Shown piece after piece: positions 1-8,526 of a stretch of 64,000 nt of DNA; position 1 is the first letter of the stretch; each line of letters begins with the position of its first letter. Source of the stretch: Amorphoplanes digitatis. GTDB taxonomy: Bacteria; Actinomycetota; Actinomycetes; Mycobacteriales; Micromonosporaceae. The stretch is from contig NZ_JACHNH010000001.1 in the NCBI RefSeq assembly GCF_014205335.1, forward strand, positions 6,504,501-6,568,500. Direction: 5' to 3'. A model generated the notes under the pieces. It did no database searches and had not been told where the DNA came from. It was given only the letters and a program-made list of their open reading frames with translations. Made by a program: the position numbers and the translations under genes.

Positions 1-591
1 CTCGGGCTGGTCGACGCCCGGCTCGGCGACGAGGCGCAGGCGACGGAGCGGCTCCAGGCGGCCCTGGAACTCTCCGCGCGGCTCGGCGACCGGTTCAGCG
101 AGGCGTACGCGCTCTCCCTGCTCGCGCGGCTGTCCCGCCGGCCGGCTCAGCTCGAACGGGCCGCCTTGCAGCTCGAACAGAGCCTCGCCGCGGTGCGGCA
201 GGCCGAGGACCGTACCGCTGAGGCGTACGTGTTGACCGATCTCGCCGCGGTCTACGCCCGCGGTGACCGGCTCGCCGACGCCGCCGGTCATCTGCGCCGG
301 GCCCTGGTCCTGCACCGGCGGATCGGGGACCGGGCCAGCGAGGCCGAGGCGCTCAACGACCTCGGCCAGGTTCTGCGCGCCGCGGGCGACGCGGCGGAGG
401 CCCGCACCCAGCACGACCAGGCGCTGGTCCTGGCCCGGGAGATCGGCGACCGGTACGAGCAGGCCCGCGCTCACGACGGCATCGCTGCCACAGACGGCGA
501 CGGGGCGAACCTGGAGCTCGCCCGGCGCATCTTCGCCGACCTCGCGGTGCCCGCCGCGCCGAGCCTCGGATCTCCCGCGTCCTCGTCCTAG
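1..591 (+). CDS. TPR-repeat protein, C-terminal part (cut by window edge)
   Basis: The frame is open from base 1, so only the last 196 residues are visible. They form tetratricopeptide-like helical pairs with a period near 40 residues. Recurrent L-x-x-A-L-x-L-x-R-x-x-G-D blocks are visible (for example ALELSARLGDR, ALVLHRRIGDR and ALVLAREIGDR). TPR arrays of this type are protein-interaction scaffolds and commonly form the C-terminus of large actinobacterial regulators of the AfsR/SARP or LuxR-like ATPase kind; that assignment is inference because the N-terminal domains lie outside the window. The protein ends in a short Ser/Pro tail. It is convergent with the SLOG gene, leaving essentially no intergenic space (stop at 591, opposite stop at 593). 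Confidence 0.75.
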   Translation, partial: LGLVDARLGDEAQATERLQAALELSARLGDRFSEAYALSLLARLSRRPAQLERAALQLEQSLAAVRQAEDRTAEAYVLTDLAAVYARGDRLADAAGHLRRALVLHRRIGDRASEAEALNDLGQVLRAAGDAAEARTQHDQALVLAREIGDRYEQARAHDGIAATDGDGANLELARRIFADLAVPAAPSLGSPASSS

Positions 592-592
592 G

Positions 593-1108
593 TCAGGCGC
601 GGAGGACGCCGTCCAGCCACAGCACGGTGACCGGGAGTCCACGGGCCCGGGCATAGGCGACGATGTCCGCGGTTCCGCCCAGGCCGCGGGCCGGGCGGCC
701 GTCCCAGACGGCGAAGAGATGATCGCAGCGCTCCACCAGGGCCTGACCGGCGGCGAGGAAGGCGTGCTCGCTGGGCTCCGGGTAGGGCATAGTGATCACC
801 GTCACTGCCGCTCGCCTGAGGTCCTCGAACCGCGCCCGGCTGTCGTCCGCGATCAGCGATCCGGCGTAGCCCTCGCACGGCAGCACCACCTCAAGGGTGC
901 CGCCGGCCGCCAGGATCTGGGTGGCGAACAGCTGGTCAGCGCCATCGGCGAGGTTCGACACCCCGTGCAGCCGGGTCCCGGCGGGCAGCACCCGGCGCCA
1001 ATGGTCCACCACGTGGTCGACGATGGCCGGCGGGAGAATTCGATGACCGGTGACACCGAATCGCACATCGACCTCCGTACCAGGGCTCGTCCAGCTCGAG
1101 CGCACCAT
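593..1108 (-). CDS. Stand-alone SLOG (DprA-like Rossmann) domain protein
   Basis: A 171-residue single-domain protein. The N-terminal strand and loop VRFGVTGHR, the following HGVSNLADGADQLFA segment, the LEVVLPCEGY strand and the C-terminal VWDGRPARGLGGTADIV segment match the SLOG/DprA-like fold that binds nucleotides or nucleotide-derived ligands. The ATG at 1108 is preferred over in-frame ATGs at 1135 and 1207 because GGGAG lies 8 nt upstream and the conserved domain begins shortly after it. It is divergent from the TIR-WD40 gene, with only 88 bp between the two starts, so the two probably share a control region. SLOG domains sense TIR-made nucleotides in Thoeris, which makes the pairing suggestive. 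A specific ligand cannot be read from the sequence. Confidence 0.75.
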   Translation of the reverse strand: MVRSSWTSPGTEVDVRFGVTGHRILPPAIVDHVVDHWRRVLPAGTRLHGVSNLADGADQLFATQILAAGGTLEVVLPCEGYAGSLIADDSRARFEDLRRAAVTVITMPYPEPSEHAFLAAGQALVERCDHLFAVWDGRPARGLGGTADIVAYARARGLPVTVLWLDGVLRA

Positions 1109-1196
1109 GACGATACGGTCTCCCGCCTTTCTCATGGGGGCAGAGACAGGGCACAATCTGTCGTCGCCGTACGCGCCGACCGTCGGGGGACCTGCA
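1109..1196. promoter_or_regulatory. Divergent promoter region, SLOG gene / TIR-WD40 gene
   Basis: This 88-bp gap separates the two divergent starts and must hold both promoters. I see the SLOG ribosome-binding site (GGGAG on the minus strand) but no clear -35/-10 pair or operator. Confidence 0.4.
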
Positions 1197-4100
1197 ATGA
1201 CCTTCAATGGGTTTATTTCGTACAGTCATGCCGCGGACGGGCGGCTGGCTCCCGCCGTGCAGCGAGGTCTGCACAGGTTGGCCAAGCCCTGGCATCGACG
1301 GCGCGCCCTGTGGATCTTCCGAGATCAGACCGGTCTGGCGGTGACGCCGGGGCTATGGTCGTCGATCCAGACCGCGTTGGACGGCTCGGAGTACTTCGTG
1401 CTGCTCTCCTGTCCCGAGGCCGCGCAGTCGCACTGGGTGAACAAGGAGATCGAGCACTGGATCGCGACGAAGTCGGCGGATCGGATCCTGCCGGTGGTGA
1501 CCGACGGTGAGTGGGAGTGGGATCGGGAGCGTCACGACTTCACCGAGGACTCGACGGCGGTGCCCGAGGCGCTGCGGGGGGTGTTCGCCGAGGAGCCGCT
1601 GTTCCTGGATCTGCGGTGGGCGCGCGGCAGCGAGCATCTGAGCCTGCAGCATTCCCGTTTCCGGGACGCGATCGCCCAGCTGGCGGCGCCGATGCACGGG
1701 GTGAGCAAGGACGAGCTGGAGGGTGAGGACGTCCGGCAGCATCGCCGGGCCCGCCGGCTGCGGTCCGGTGCGGTGGCGACGTTGGTGGTGCTGACCTTGC
1801 TGGCGGCGCTGACCAGTGTGTCGGCGGTGCGTAACTCGGAGCGGGCGACGGCCGCGGCGGCGGAGGCGTTGCGTCAGCAGCAGGCGGCGGAGACGCAGCG
1901 CAGCAGCGCCGAGCGGTCCGCCGAGGAGGCGAGCCGGCAGCAGGCGGAGGCGAGCCGGCAGCAGGAGGCGGCGCGCGAGCAGCAGGCCCTGGCGACGGCC
2001 GCGGCGGCCGAGGCGGAGCGGTCGGAGCGGCTGGCGCAGGAGGGGCAGCGGCTGGCGGACCAGGCGAAGGCCGAGGCACGGCGACAGCAGCGGATCGCCG
2101 ATCAGGCGGCGAGGCGGACCCGGGAACAACAGCGGCTGGCGAACGAGGCCGCGCAGCGGGCGCAGGACCTGGAGCAGGAGGCGCAGCGGCTGGAGGCGGA
2201 GGCCCAGCGGCTGGCGAAGATCGCCGAGGAGAACCGGCGCGCGGCCGAGAAGGCGGCTGAGGAAGCCGCCAAGCAGCAGGCCAAGGCGGACCACCAGCAG
2301 CGGATCGCGATCAGTCGGCGGCTGACCAGTCAGGCCAAGGCGACGATCGTCAGCGAACCGAAGACGGCCCTGATGCTGGGGGCGGCCGCCCAGGCGCTCC
2401 TGCCCGACATCGAGACCCGCGGGGAAGTCACCAGCCTCGTCACAGCGACGAGCTACGCCGGCAGGATCCCAGACGTGACATCGGCCGAGTACGGGCCGGA
2501 CGGCGTCCTGGCGGTCGTCGGCCTCGACCGCAGGGTGGTGCTGTGGAACGTGACCGACCCGACGAATCCGGCCCGGATCGGCACGCTCAGCGATCCGGTC
2601 ACGACAGACGCCTCCCTGACGTTCAGCCCGGACGGGCGGACCCTGGCCGTTGTCGACCAGGAGGTGGCGGTCCTGTGGGACGTGGCCGACCGCTCCCATC
2701 CGGTCCGGCTCGTCGTGCTGCCGAGCGACGAGTACCCGCACCTGGTGGCGTTCAGCAGGGACGGGACCACCCTCGCCGTGGGCAACGGCTTGGGGACCAC
2801 GAACCTGTATGACCTGGCCGACCGGTCCCGGCCCGAGCAGCTCGGCACGTACGTCATGCCCCACTCGACGCGCATTGCCCAGGTGAAGGACCTTGTGTTC
2901 AGCCCGGACGGACGCACTTTGTTCGTGAACCAGAGCGTAGACGTGGCCGTCGTGGATGTGACCGATCGGGCCGACCCCTTCAGTGTCCGCACAATCCCCA
3001 GCGTGGGCGGAACCACGATCGCGCTCGATCCATCCGGGTCGACACTGGCGATCGGGGGCGGGGGCAACAAGGTGTCTCTGCTCGACCTGAGGCATCGGGC
3101 TACCGCCCGGATCATGCAAGATCAGCCTGTGCCGCCGACCTTTCCCCCCGAGGACCCGGACCCCGGGGACACGGACCCGGACGACCCGTCGTTCCTGGCG
3201 CTGCGCGGCCTTGCCACTCTCAGCACGCTCGAGTACAGCGCGGACGGACATTATCTGGCCGCCGTCGGCCACAACACGGGTATGGCGATGGTGTGGGACA
3301 TGACCGGCGGGACGAAGCCCACGCTGGTCAGCACCGTGCGGACCACCGGCCTGATCAACACGGTCTCCTTCGATCCGGACGGGGAAAGGCTGGTCACCGG
3401 CGACAGCTCCGAGACGGCGACCTTCTGGAGCATCAGGCCCTTCGGTGGTCCGGACCCGCTCGCCGCGCTCACCGTCTCCGCTGCTGCGCCGATTCGGGCG
3501 ACGGCGCTGCGACCGGACGGACGTACCCTGGTCGCCGCCGGCTCCGACGGCAGGGCGAACTCCTGGCAAGTCAGCGACCCTGCCCGCCCGGTCCGGGACA
3601 CCGACCTGACCATCCGCGGCGCAGATGTCAGGTCTGTGACGTTCAGCCCCGACGGCCGCATCGCGGCGGCCGTCGGACGGGATTCGCTGCTGACGCTGAC
3701 GGATGTGAGCCGCCCGCAACAGCCGGTGGTGACTCTTGGCTCGGTCAGGCAGTCCGGAGCGAACGCGATGGCGTTCAGCCCGGACGGGCTCACCCTCGCC
3801 GTCGTCGCCGACTACACCAGGCTGCTGCTGTGGAACGTCACCGACCGTACCCGTCCCGCCCTGCTGTCCACGCTGAGCGGCGGCTTCGGACCCGCGGTGG
3901 CCTTCAGTCCGGACGGACGCACTCTGGCCACCGGCGGCTTCGATCCGGCCCTGACGCTGTGGGATGTGAGCGACCGCTCCGCACCCGCCCAGCTCGGCAC
4001 GATGGCCGGCCACCGAGAAGCGGCGCTGTCGGTGGCTTTCAGCCCGGACGGGCGCACCCTGGCGAGCGGCAGCAAGGACAAGACAGCAATGCTGTGGAAC

Positions 4101-4514
4101 GTCACCGACCGGGCCCATCCGCGCCGGAGTGCCACGCTGACCGACCACGGCCAGCCGGTGACCGCGGTGGCTTTCAGCCCGGACGGGCGCACCCTGGCGA
4201 CCGGAGACAGCAGCGACGAACTGTTCCTGTGGAGCACCGCCAACCCGCTCGCACCGGTCCGGCTCGTCTCGATGCGCGGCCGCGGCAACACGGTGCAGGG
4301 GATGCTGTTCAAGCGCGACGGGCGCACCCTGGCCGTCGCCGCCAACGCCGACAGCTCGAGCGCGACCATCACGCTGTGGAATTACGCGGAGATGAACAGC
4401 ATCGTCGCGGACCCGGCCAAATATGCCTGCGCGATGACCGGCCACGGCCTCGACACCGGCGAATGGGCCCACTACATTCCCGAGATCCCGTACCGGCGCA
4501 CCTGTACCGGCTGA
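1197..4514 (+). CDS. TIR - transmembrane - coiled-coil - WD40 repeat protein
   Basis: A 1105-residue multidomain protein. Residues 4-165 are a TIR domain (FISYSH near the start, then LDGSEYFVLL and SHWVNKEIEHW, with Glu84 in the helix that carries the NADase glutamate in active TIRs). A hydrophobic helix spans about 190-210. A long Gln/Ala/Glu/Arg-rich coiled coil covers about 215-380. From about 410 to the end there are many WD40-like blades with repeated F-S-P-D-G-R-T-L-A and L-W-D/N-V-T/S-D-R motifs. The ATG at 1197 is used because the TIR fold begins there; the frame is open 49 codons further upstream. TIR domains cleave NAD or make signalling nucleotides, and the propeller is probably a sensor or scaffold. 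Membrane anchoring with cytosolic TIR and outside repeats, or both inside, cannot be decided. Confidence 0.85.
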   Translation: MTFNGFISYSHAADGRLAPAVQRGLHRLAKPWHRRRALWIFRDQTGLAVTPGLWSSIQTALDGSEYFVLLSCPEAAQSHWVNKEIEHWIATKSADRILPVVTDGEWEWDRERHDFTEDSTAVPEALRGVFAEEPLFLDLRWARGSEHLSLQHSRFRDAIAQLAAPMHGVSKDELEGEDVRQHRRARRLRSGAVATLVVLTLLAALTSVSAVRNSERATAAAAEALRQQQAAETQRSSAERSAEEASRQQAEASRQQEAAREQQALATAAAAEAERSERLAQEGQRLADQAKAEARRQQRIADQAARRTREQQRLANEAAQRAQDLEQEAQRLEAEAQRLAKIAEENRRAAEKAAEEAAKQQAKADHQQRIAISRRLTSQAKATIVSEPKTALMLGAAAQALLPDIETRGEVTSLVTATSYAGRIPDVTSAEYGPDGVLAVVGLDRRVVLWNVTDPTNPARIGTLSDPVTTDASLTFSPDGRTLAVVDQEVAVLWDVADRSHPVRLVVLPSDEYPHLVAFSRDGTTLAVGNGLGTTNLYDLADRSRPEQLGTYVMPHSTRIAQVKDLVFSPDGRTLFVNQSVDVAVVDVTDRADPFSVRTIPSVGGTTIALDPSGSTLAIGGGGNKVSLLDLRHRATARIMQDQPVPPTFPPEDPDPGDTDPDDPSFLALRGLATLSTLEYSADGHYLAAVGHNTGMAMVWDMTGGTKPTLVSTVRTTGLINTVSFDPDGERLVTGDSSETATFWSIRPFGGPDPLAALTVSAAAPIRATALRPDGRTLVAAGSDGRANSWQVSDPARPVRDTDLTIRGADVRSVTFSPDGRIAAAVGRDSLLTLTDVSRPQQPVVTLGSVRQSGANAMAFSPDGLTLAVVADYTRLLLWNVTDRTRPALLSTLSGGFGPAVAFSPDGRTLATGGFDPALTLWDVSDRSAPAQLGTMAGHREAALSVAFSPDGRTLASGSKDKTAMLWNVTDRAHPRRSATLTDHGQPVTAVAFSPDGRTLATGDSSDELFLWSTANPLAPVRLVSMRGRGNTVQGMLFKRDGRTLAVAANADSSSATITLWNYAEMNSIVADPAKYACAMTGHGLDTGEWAHYIPEIPYRRTCTG

Positions 4515-4531
4515 CGGCGCGACGGTGCCGT
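4514..4531. terminator. Possible hairpin between convergent TIR-WD40 and K+ channel genes
   Basis: ACGGCGC and GTGCCGT pair (seven base pairs with one G-T) around a four-base loop in the 22-bp gap between two convergent stops. There is no U tract, so it is only a weak candidate for a bidirectional terminator. Confidence 0.3.
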
Positions 4532-4536
4532 AGTGG

Positions 4537-6243
4537 TCAGCGGATCACCCGGCCCGTCACCCATTGCCACAGCCAGCCCGACGGGACGGACCGTCCGGTC
4601 AGGACGTACTCGCTGACGGCGTGGTGGGTCATGGTGTCGAGCAGGTACCGGCGCGCCGAGGGCCTCCCGGCGAACAGAAGCTGGTCGCCGAGCGCCAGGG
4701 TGGCATCGCCGTCCGGGCCGAGGATGCACTCGGAGTCCCGTTGCAGCAGCAGCGGCACGGCGGCGAGGGGCCGGCTCCGGTCCTGAGGGCTCCTCAGCAG
4801 GTCCCCGAGCCGGCCGTCGCCCGCGCGCAGCCAGGACCCGAGCGCGGGCGCGTCGGTACCGGTCAGGGTGACCTTCCAGACGCTGCCGAGGCGCCGGCCG
4901 CACTGCTGCCGGAGGCGGTCGATGACCTCTGCCGCCCAGTCGTCACCGCGCGCCGGCATCTCCTGAAGGAAGCGCCACAGCAGCGGGGTACTCAACTGCG
5001 CGTAGATCTCCCGCGCCACCATCTCGGTCGGCACCAGCAACCGGTCGACGTCCATCGCCGCGAACAGCGGTGCGCTGGCGGGCCGGTTCTGCCGCGAGGC
5101 GATGAACAGCGCGGGGTTGATCCGGCGGGCCGCGACGATCAGGGACAGGTTCGTCGTGTCGTTGTCGGTGCCGGCCACGAAGCCCACCGCCCGCTCCAGG
5201 CCGGCGCGCGCCAGCACCGCGGGCTCGGACGCGTCGCCCACGACGATCGTGGTCCCCGCCGGGACGTCCGGCTTCAGGTCGATGATGATCACGTCCAGGC
5301 CCTCGGCGCGCAGGTCCTCGGTGAGCTTCCTGCCGAAGCGGCCGTAGCCGCACAGGACCCAGCCGCCCGCCGTCGGCAGCCGGCCCGGGTCGGGCAGATC
5401 GGCGCCCGGGCCGCTCTCCAGCCAGGACATCAGCCGGTACGACGCGGGTGAACGCAGTGCGAGCCCCAGGTGGTCGCCGAAGCGGTCGAACGGGTTGACG
5501 ACCGCCGGCGAGCCGAAGGCACGCATCCGGTGCTCGATCGCCGGCGAGACGGTCCGGGCGACGACCGGCAGGTCCGGCCGTACCAGGGCGGCGGTCATCG
5601 CGACGACCAGGTTGACCTCGTCGTTGTCGGTGAGCGCCAGCACTCCCTCGCACCGGGGGTGTTCCAAACCGGCGACGGCCAGGGTGTGCGGATCGCCGGC
5701 GTCTCCGGCCAGCCCGGGTACGTCGGCGTGGTACGAGTCGACGTCGAGCGCGTTGACGCGTTCCCCGGACACGTCGAGCACGACGAAGCGCCGGCCGATG
5801 GCGTCCAGCGAGTGGCCGAGCAACTGCCCGGTCTGCCCGTACCCGACGATCAACAGGAACGGCTCGCGCAGCCGGCTCACCCTCCGGATGAAGCGTTGCA
5901 GCCCCAGCGCCTGCCGGAACGCCCGGTCCTGCATCAACGTGAGCAGCGACCCGATGGCGTACGCCCACCCGATCACCGTGAGGTAGATGGTGGCCATCAC
6001 CCACAGCCGCTGTGCGTCGGTGAAAGGATGGGGGATCTCGCCGTACCCGATGGTGGTCGCCGTGTAGCTCATGAAGTAGAAGGCGTCGAAGAACCCCATC
6101 CGGGTGGGCTGCCCGGCGGCGTCCCGGCCGGGGATGAGGGTCAGGCCGAGCACGCTGACGGCGAAGATCGTGATCAGGACGATCAGCGGCGCCCGCATCC
6201 GGCGCAGGATCAGGAAGAAGACGGTGGACGACGTCTCCGCCAC
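4537..6243 (-). CDS. Two-TM potassium channel with tandem RCK/TrkA-N domains
   Basis: A 568-residue protein. Two membrane helices (about 19-37 and 81-103) flank a pore loop with the K+ selectivity filter TIGYGE at residues 64-69. Two RCK/TrkA-N Rossmann units follow, starting at LLIVGYGQTG and WVLCGYGRFG, each with ligand-binding strands, then a TrkA-C-like tail. This is the architecture of ligand-gated K+ channels or K+ efflux systems of the Kch/MthK class. The GTG at 6243 has a strong purine-rich ribosome site (GGGGGAGGGG) just upstream. It is the second gene of a two-gene operon, 13 nt after the DUF6394-like gene. Whether NAD(H) or another nucleotide gates it cannot be told. Confidence 0.9.
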   Translation of the reverse strand: MAETSSTVFFLILRRMRAPLIVLITIFAVSVLGLTLIPGRDAAGQPTRMGFFDAFYFMSYTATTIGYGEIPHPFTDAQRLWVMATIYLTVIGWAYAIGSLLTLMQDRAFRQALGLQRFIRRVSRLREPFLLIVGYGQTGQLLGHSLDAIGRRFVVLDVSGERVNALDVDSYHADVPGLAGDAGDPHTLAVAGLEHPRCEGVLALTDNDEVNLVVAMTAALVRPDLPVVARTVSPAIEHRMRAFGSPAVVNPFDRFGDHLGLALRSPASYRLMSWLESGPGADLPDPGRLPTAGGWVLCGYGRFGRKLTEDLRAEGLDVIIIDLKPDVPAGTTIVVGDASEPAVLARAGLERAVGFVAGTDNDTTNLSLIVAARRINPALFIASRQNRPASAPLFAAMDVDRLLVPTEMVAREIYAQLSTPLLWRFLQEMPARGDDWAAEVIDRLRQQCGRRLGSVWKVTLTGTDAPALGSWLRAGDGRLGDLLRSPQDRSRPLAAVPLLLQRDSECILGPDGDATLALGDQLLFAGRPSARRYLLDTMTHHAVSEYVLTGRSVPSGWLWQWVTGRVIR

Positions 6244-6256
6244 GGCCCCTCCCCCG

Positions 6257-6643
6257 TCACCGGCGCTGGAACGACACTGTCTCGATCACCAGGAGCACGA
6301 CCGAGACGAGGTTGGCCAGCAGCGCGCCACCGGACAGCGACACCACGCTGGCCATCGCCGCCCCGTCGAGGCCGCTCGACGCGATCTGGGTGGCATACCC
6401 CCAGACCAGCGCGGCGGCGATCAGCTGAAGGTCGGCGACGAGGCTGGTGGCCAGGTGCACCGCGCCGATCTGGGTACGGTCGCCGAACTTCAGCACGGTC
6501 GCGATGAGGCTGACCACGATCGCGGCGAACAACTCATAGACGTTGTGCAACGACGGGTCGGACATGTCGCCGATGAAGAACCCGAAGTTGAGCGTCGCGG
6601 CCAGCAGCACGAAGAAGCCGAAGATCACCTTCTCGAGACTCAT
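6257..6643 (-). CDS. Small four-helix membrane protein, DUF6394-like, K+ channel partner
   Basis: A 128-residue integral membrane protein with about four hydrophobic helices (VIFGFFVLLAATLNFGFFIG; ELFAAIVVSLIATVL; a central LVADLQLIAAALVWG; LLANLVSVVLLVIETV). The ATG at 6643 is chosen over 6670 because GGGAG lies six bases upstream and the family begins MSLEKVIFGFFVLLA. It precedes the RCK channel gene by 13 nt, so the two are almost certainly co-transcribed. The family name is from memory. Function is unknown, and a channel accessory role is inferred only from the pairing. Confidence 0.75.
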   Translation of the reverse strand: MSLEKVIFGFFVLLAATLNFGFFIGDMSDPSLHNVYELFAAIVVSLIATVLKFGDRTQIGAVHLATSLVADLQLIAAALVWGYATQIASSGLDGAAMASVVSLSGGALLANLVSVVLLVIETVSFQRR

Positions 6644-6771
6644 GCGCGGCTCCCGGGGTCGAAGACCCACGCTAGCCCGATTCTGTCACCCTCGCTGTAA
6701 CCGGAGCCGGGCGCCGAACGTGTAACTCTGAGCGGCCGGGCCACCGGGCGTCACGGGAGGGAGGTGGCATC

Positions 6772-7296
6772 GTGGTCGATGTGCGCCATGCTCGGGACGT
6801 CGATCCCGGTCGGCCGTCCGAGGTGGACTTCGACGGCTTCTACGCCGCGCACATCCAGTCGCTGACGATCCAGCTCTACGCGTACACCGGTGATCTGCAC
6901 AGCGCTCAGGACGTGGTGCAGGAGGCGTTCTGCCGCGCGCTGACCCGTTGGGAGCGGCTGTCCGCACTGGACGACCCCCTGGCCTGGGTGCGCCGGGTCG
7001 CCTGGAATCTGGCGACAAGTCAGTGGCGCCGTGCCCGCACCGCCGCGCTCTTCCTGCGTAAGCACCGCGTGGAGAATGTTCCTGAACCCGGCCCGGACCG
7101 GGTGGCGCTGGCCGGCGCGCTCGCGACCCTGCCCGCCCGGCATCGCCGGGTGGTGATCCTGCATTACCTCGCCGACCAGTCGGTGCGGGACATCGCGCAC
7201 CAGCTCGGTGTGCCCGAGGGAACCGTCAAGGCGTGGCTGCATCGTGGCCGCGCGGCGCTGGCCGCCCGCCTCACCGAGACGGAGGACCAGGCATGA
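6772..7296 (+). CDS. ECF RNA polymerase sigma factor, SigE-like family
   Basis: A 174-residue sigma-70 family protein with region 2 (FDGFYAAHIQSLTIQLYAYT through DVVQEAFCRALTRWERL, the -10 recognition and core-binding part) and region 4 (LPARHRRVVILHYLADQSV followed by helix-turn-helix VRDIAHQLGVPEGTVKAW). There is no region 3 or C-terminal extension. The GTG at 6772 follows a strong GGGAGGGAGG ribosome site. The stop overlaps the region just before the next ATG (7293), indicating translational coupling to the membrane protein. In this arrangement the downstream protein usually senses or restrains the sigma factor. Confidence 0.9.
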   Translation: MVDVRHARDVDPGRPSEVDFDGFYAAHIQSLTIQLYAYTGDLHSAQDVVQEAFCRALTRWERLSALDDPLAWVRRVAWNLATSQWRRARTAALFLRKHRVENVPEPGPDRVALAGALATLPARHRRVVILHYLADQSVRDIAHQLGVPEGTVKAWLHRGRAALAARLTETEDQA

Positions 7297-8510
7297 CCAA
7301 CCTCCAGCACGATCCGCTGGCCGCCGCCTTCGACGAGTTCCGCGGCCAGGCGGCCGCCCTGGTGAAGCCTGCCGGCGCCGACCGCACCCGGGAGAGCGTG
7401 CGCACCCGCAGGCGCAACCGGCGCGTCGTGATCGGGGCGCTGGCCGCCCTGGCCGTCGCGATCCCGCCGACTGCCGAGGCCGCGTTGAGCGGCGACCCGC
7501 ACGGCCCGGTGACGGGCACTCCGGTGATCGTCCCGCAGGTCTCCGCCATGCCCTACTACGTCGGACCGGGCCAGAGCACCCATCCGTCGACGGAGGCTCC
7601 GGAGGGCGGCATCAGCGAGGCGGCGCTCTACTCGGCCGAGCTCGACCTGCCCGGGTGGCCTGCCGAGAAGAGCAACGCGAGATGCGCGAGCGGCCCGGTC
7701 CGGTTCCAGGACGGCGACACCGTGGTCGACGACGTCAATCTCTGGATCGCCGGGGTCTCGTACGCCGACATCGATCGGGACGGCCGGGCGGAGACGTTCG
7801 CTCGCATCTTCTGCACGATCGAACCGCACGACGTCATGTCGCAGGTCGTGGCGTTCGCGCCCGCGACCGGCGGCAAGGTCCGCACGATCGGCGCGGTTCT
7901 CGGGCAGACCGGCGACATCGTCGCCATCTGCGGTGTTCGCGCCGGCGCGAACGGCGCGGTCCAGATCGAGATCGCCGACTTCCCGGTGCCCTGGCGGTGC
8001 GCCGATCCCTCGTCGGCCGACGAACGGTACGTCACCCGGCAGTGGCTGACGTTCGCCTGGAACGGATCAGCCTTCGTCCAGCGGGGAACGGCGGCCGACA
8101 CGACCAACCCGTACGCCACGGATCTCGAGCTGACCAGTACCGACCTCGTTCTGACCAGGCGAGCGAACGGCCACTACGTCGGCTCGATGACGTTGACGGT
8201 GCGCAATACCGGTAGCTCGGCAATCGCCTACAAGACGCAGACCGTCATCTCGGACGGCATGCGGTTGGTCGACCCGCCACAGGGTTGCGCCCTGGATCCG
8301 TCCTGGACCGGTGGTGGGATGGAGGACATCTTCTGCACCGGCGCCAAACTCGCCGGCGGCGCGACCCGGAAGGTTACGTTGAAGGTCGACTCACCGCGGC
8401 GCTACCGGATCGGCTTCGTTCCGGACACCAACGTGCTGCCGCTGGACGGCTACAACGACCCGAACGGGGCCAACGACCGGGCGGAACTCACCATCGAGTT
8501 CCGCGACTGA
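7293..8510 (+). CDS. Sigma-factor-linked single-pass membrane protein
   Basis: A 405-residue protein whose ATG overlaps the end of the sigma gene by 4 bp. Residues 1-43 are cytoplasmic and Arg-rich, a helix at about 45-62 spans the membrane, and the rest is extracytoplasmic. The outside part contains a YADIDRDGRAETFARIFC stretch resembling an FG-GAP-type Ca-binding loop (D-x-D-x-D-G-x-x-E). It ends in a beta-sandwich (MTLTVRNTGSSAIAYKT to KVTLKVDSP) of the DUF11/CARDB kind. The short N-terminal cytoplasmic part could bind the sigma factor, but no recognisable zinc anti-sigma motif (HxxxCxxC) is present, so anti-sigma function is inference from position. Confidence 0.75.
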   Translation: MTNLQHDPLAAAFDEFRGQAAALVKPAGADRTRESVRTRRRNRRVVIGALAALAVAIPPTAEAALSGDPHGPVTGTPVIVPQVSAMPYYVGPGQSTHPSTEAPEGGISEAALYSAELDLPGWPAEKSNARCASGPVRFQDGDTVVDDVNLWIAGVSYADIDRDGRAETFARIFCTIEPHDVMSQVVAFAPATGGKVRTIGAVLGQTGDIVAICGVRAGANGAVQIEIADFPVPWRCADPSSADERYVTRQWLTFAWNGSAFVQRGTAADTTNPYATDLELTSTDLVLTRRANGHYVGSMTLTVRNTGSSAIAYKTQTVISDGMRLVDPPQGCALDPSWTGGGMEDIFCTGAKLAGGATRKVTLKVDSPRRYRIGFVPDTNVLPLDGYNDPNGANDRAELTIEFRD

Positions 8511-8526
8511 CAAAAGGCGGCGCAGC

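Noticed and set aside
1353..4472. 1039-codon minus-strand frame opposite the TIR-WD40 gene
   Set aside because: It mirrors the coding strand of a well-supported multidomain gene; long antisense frames are expected at this GC content, and the translation is Arg/Gly/Pro-rich with no domain.
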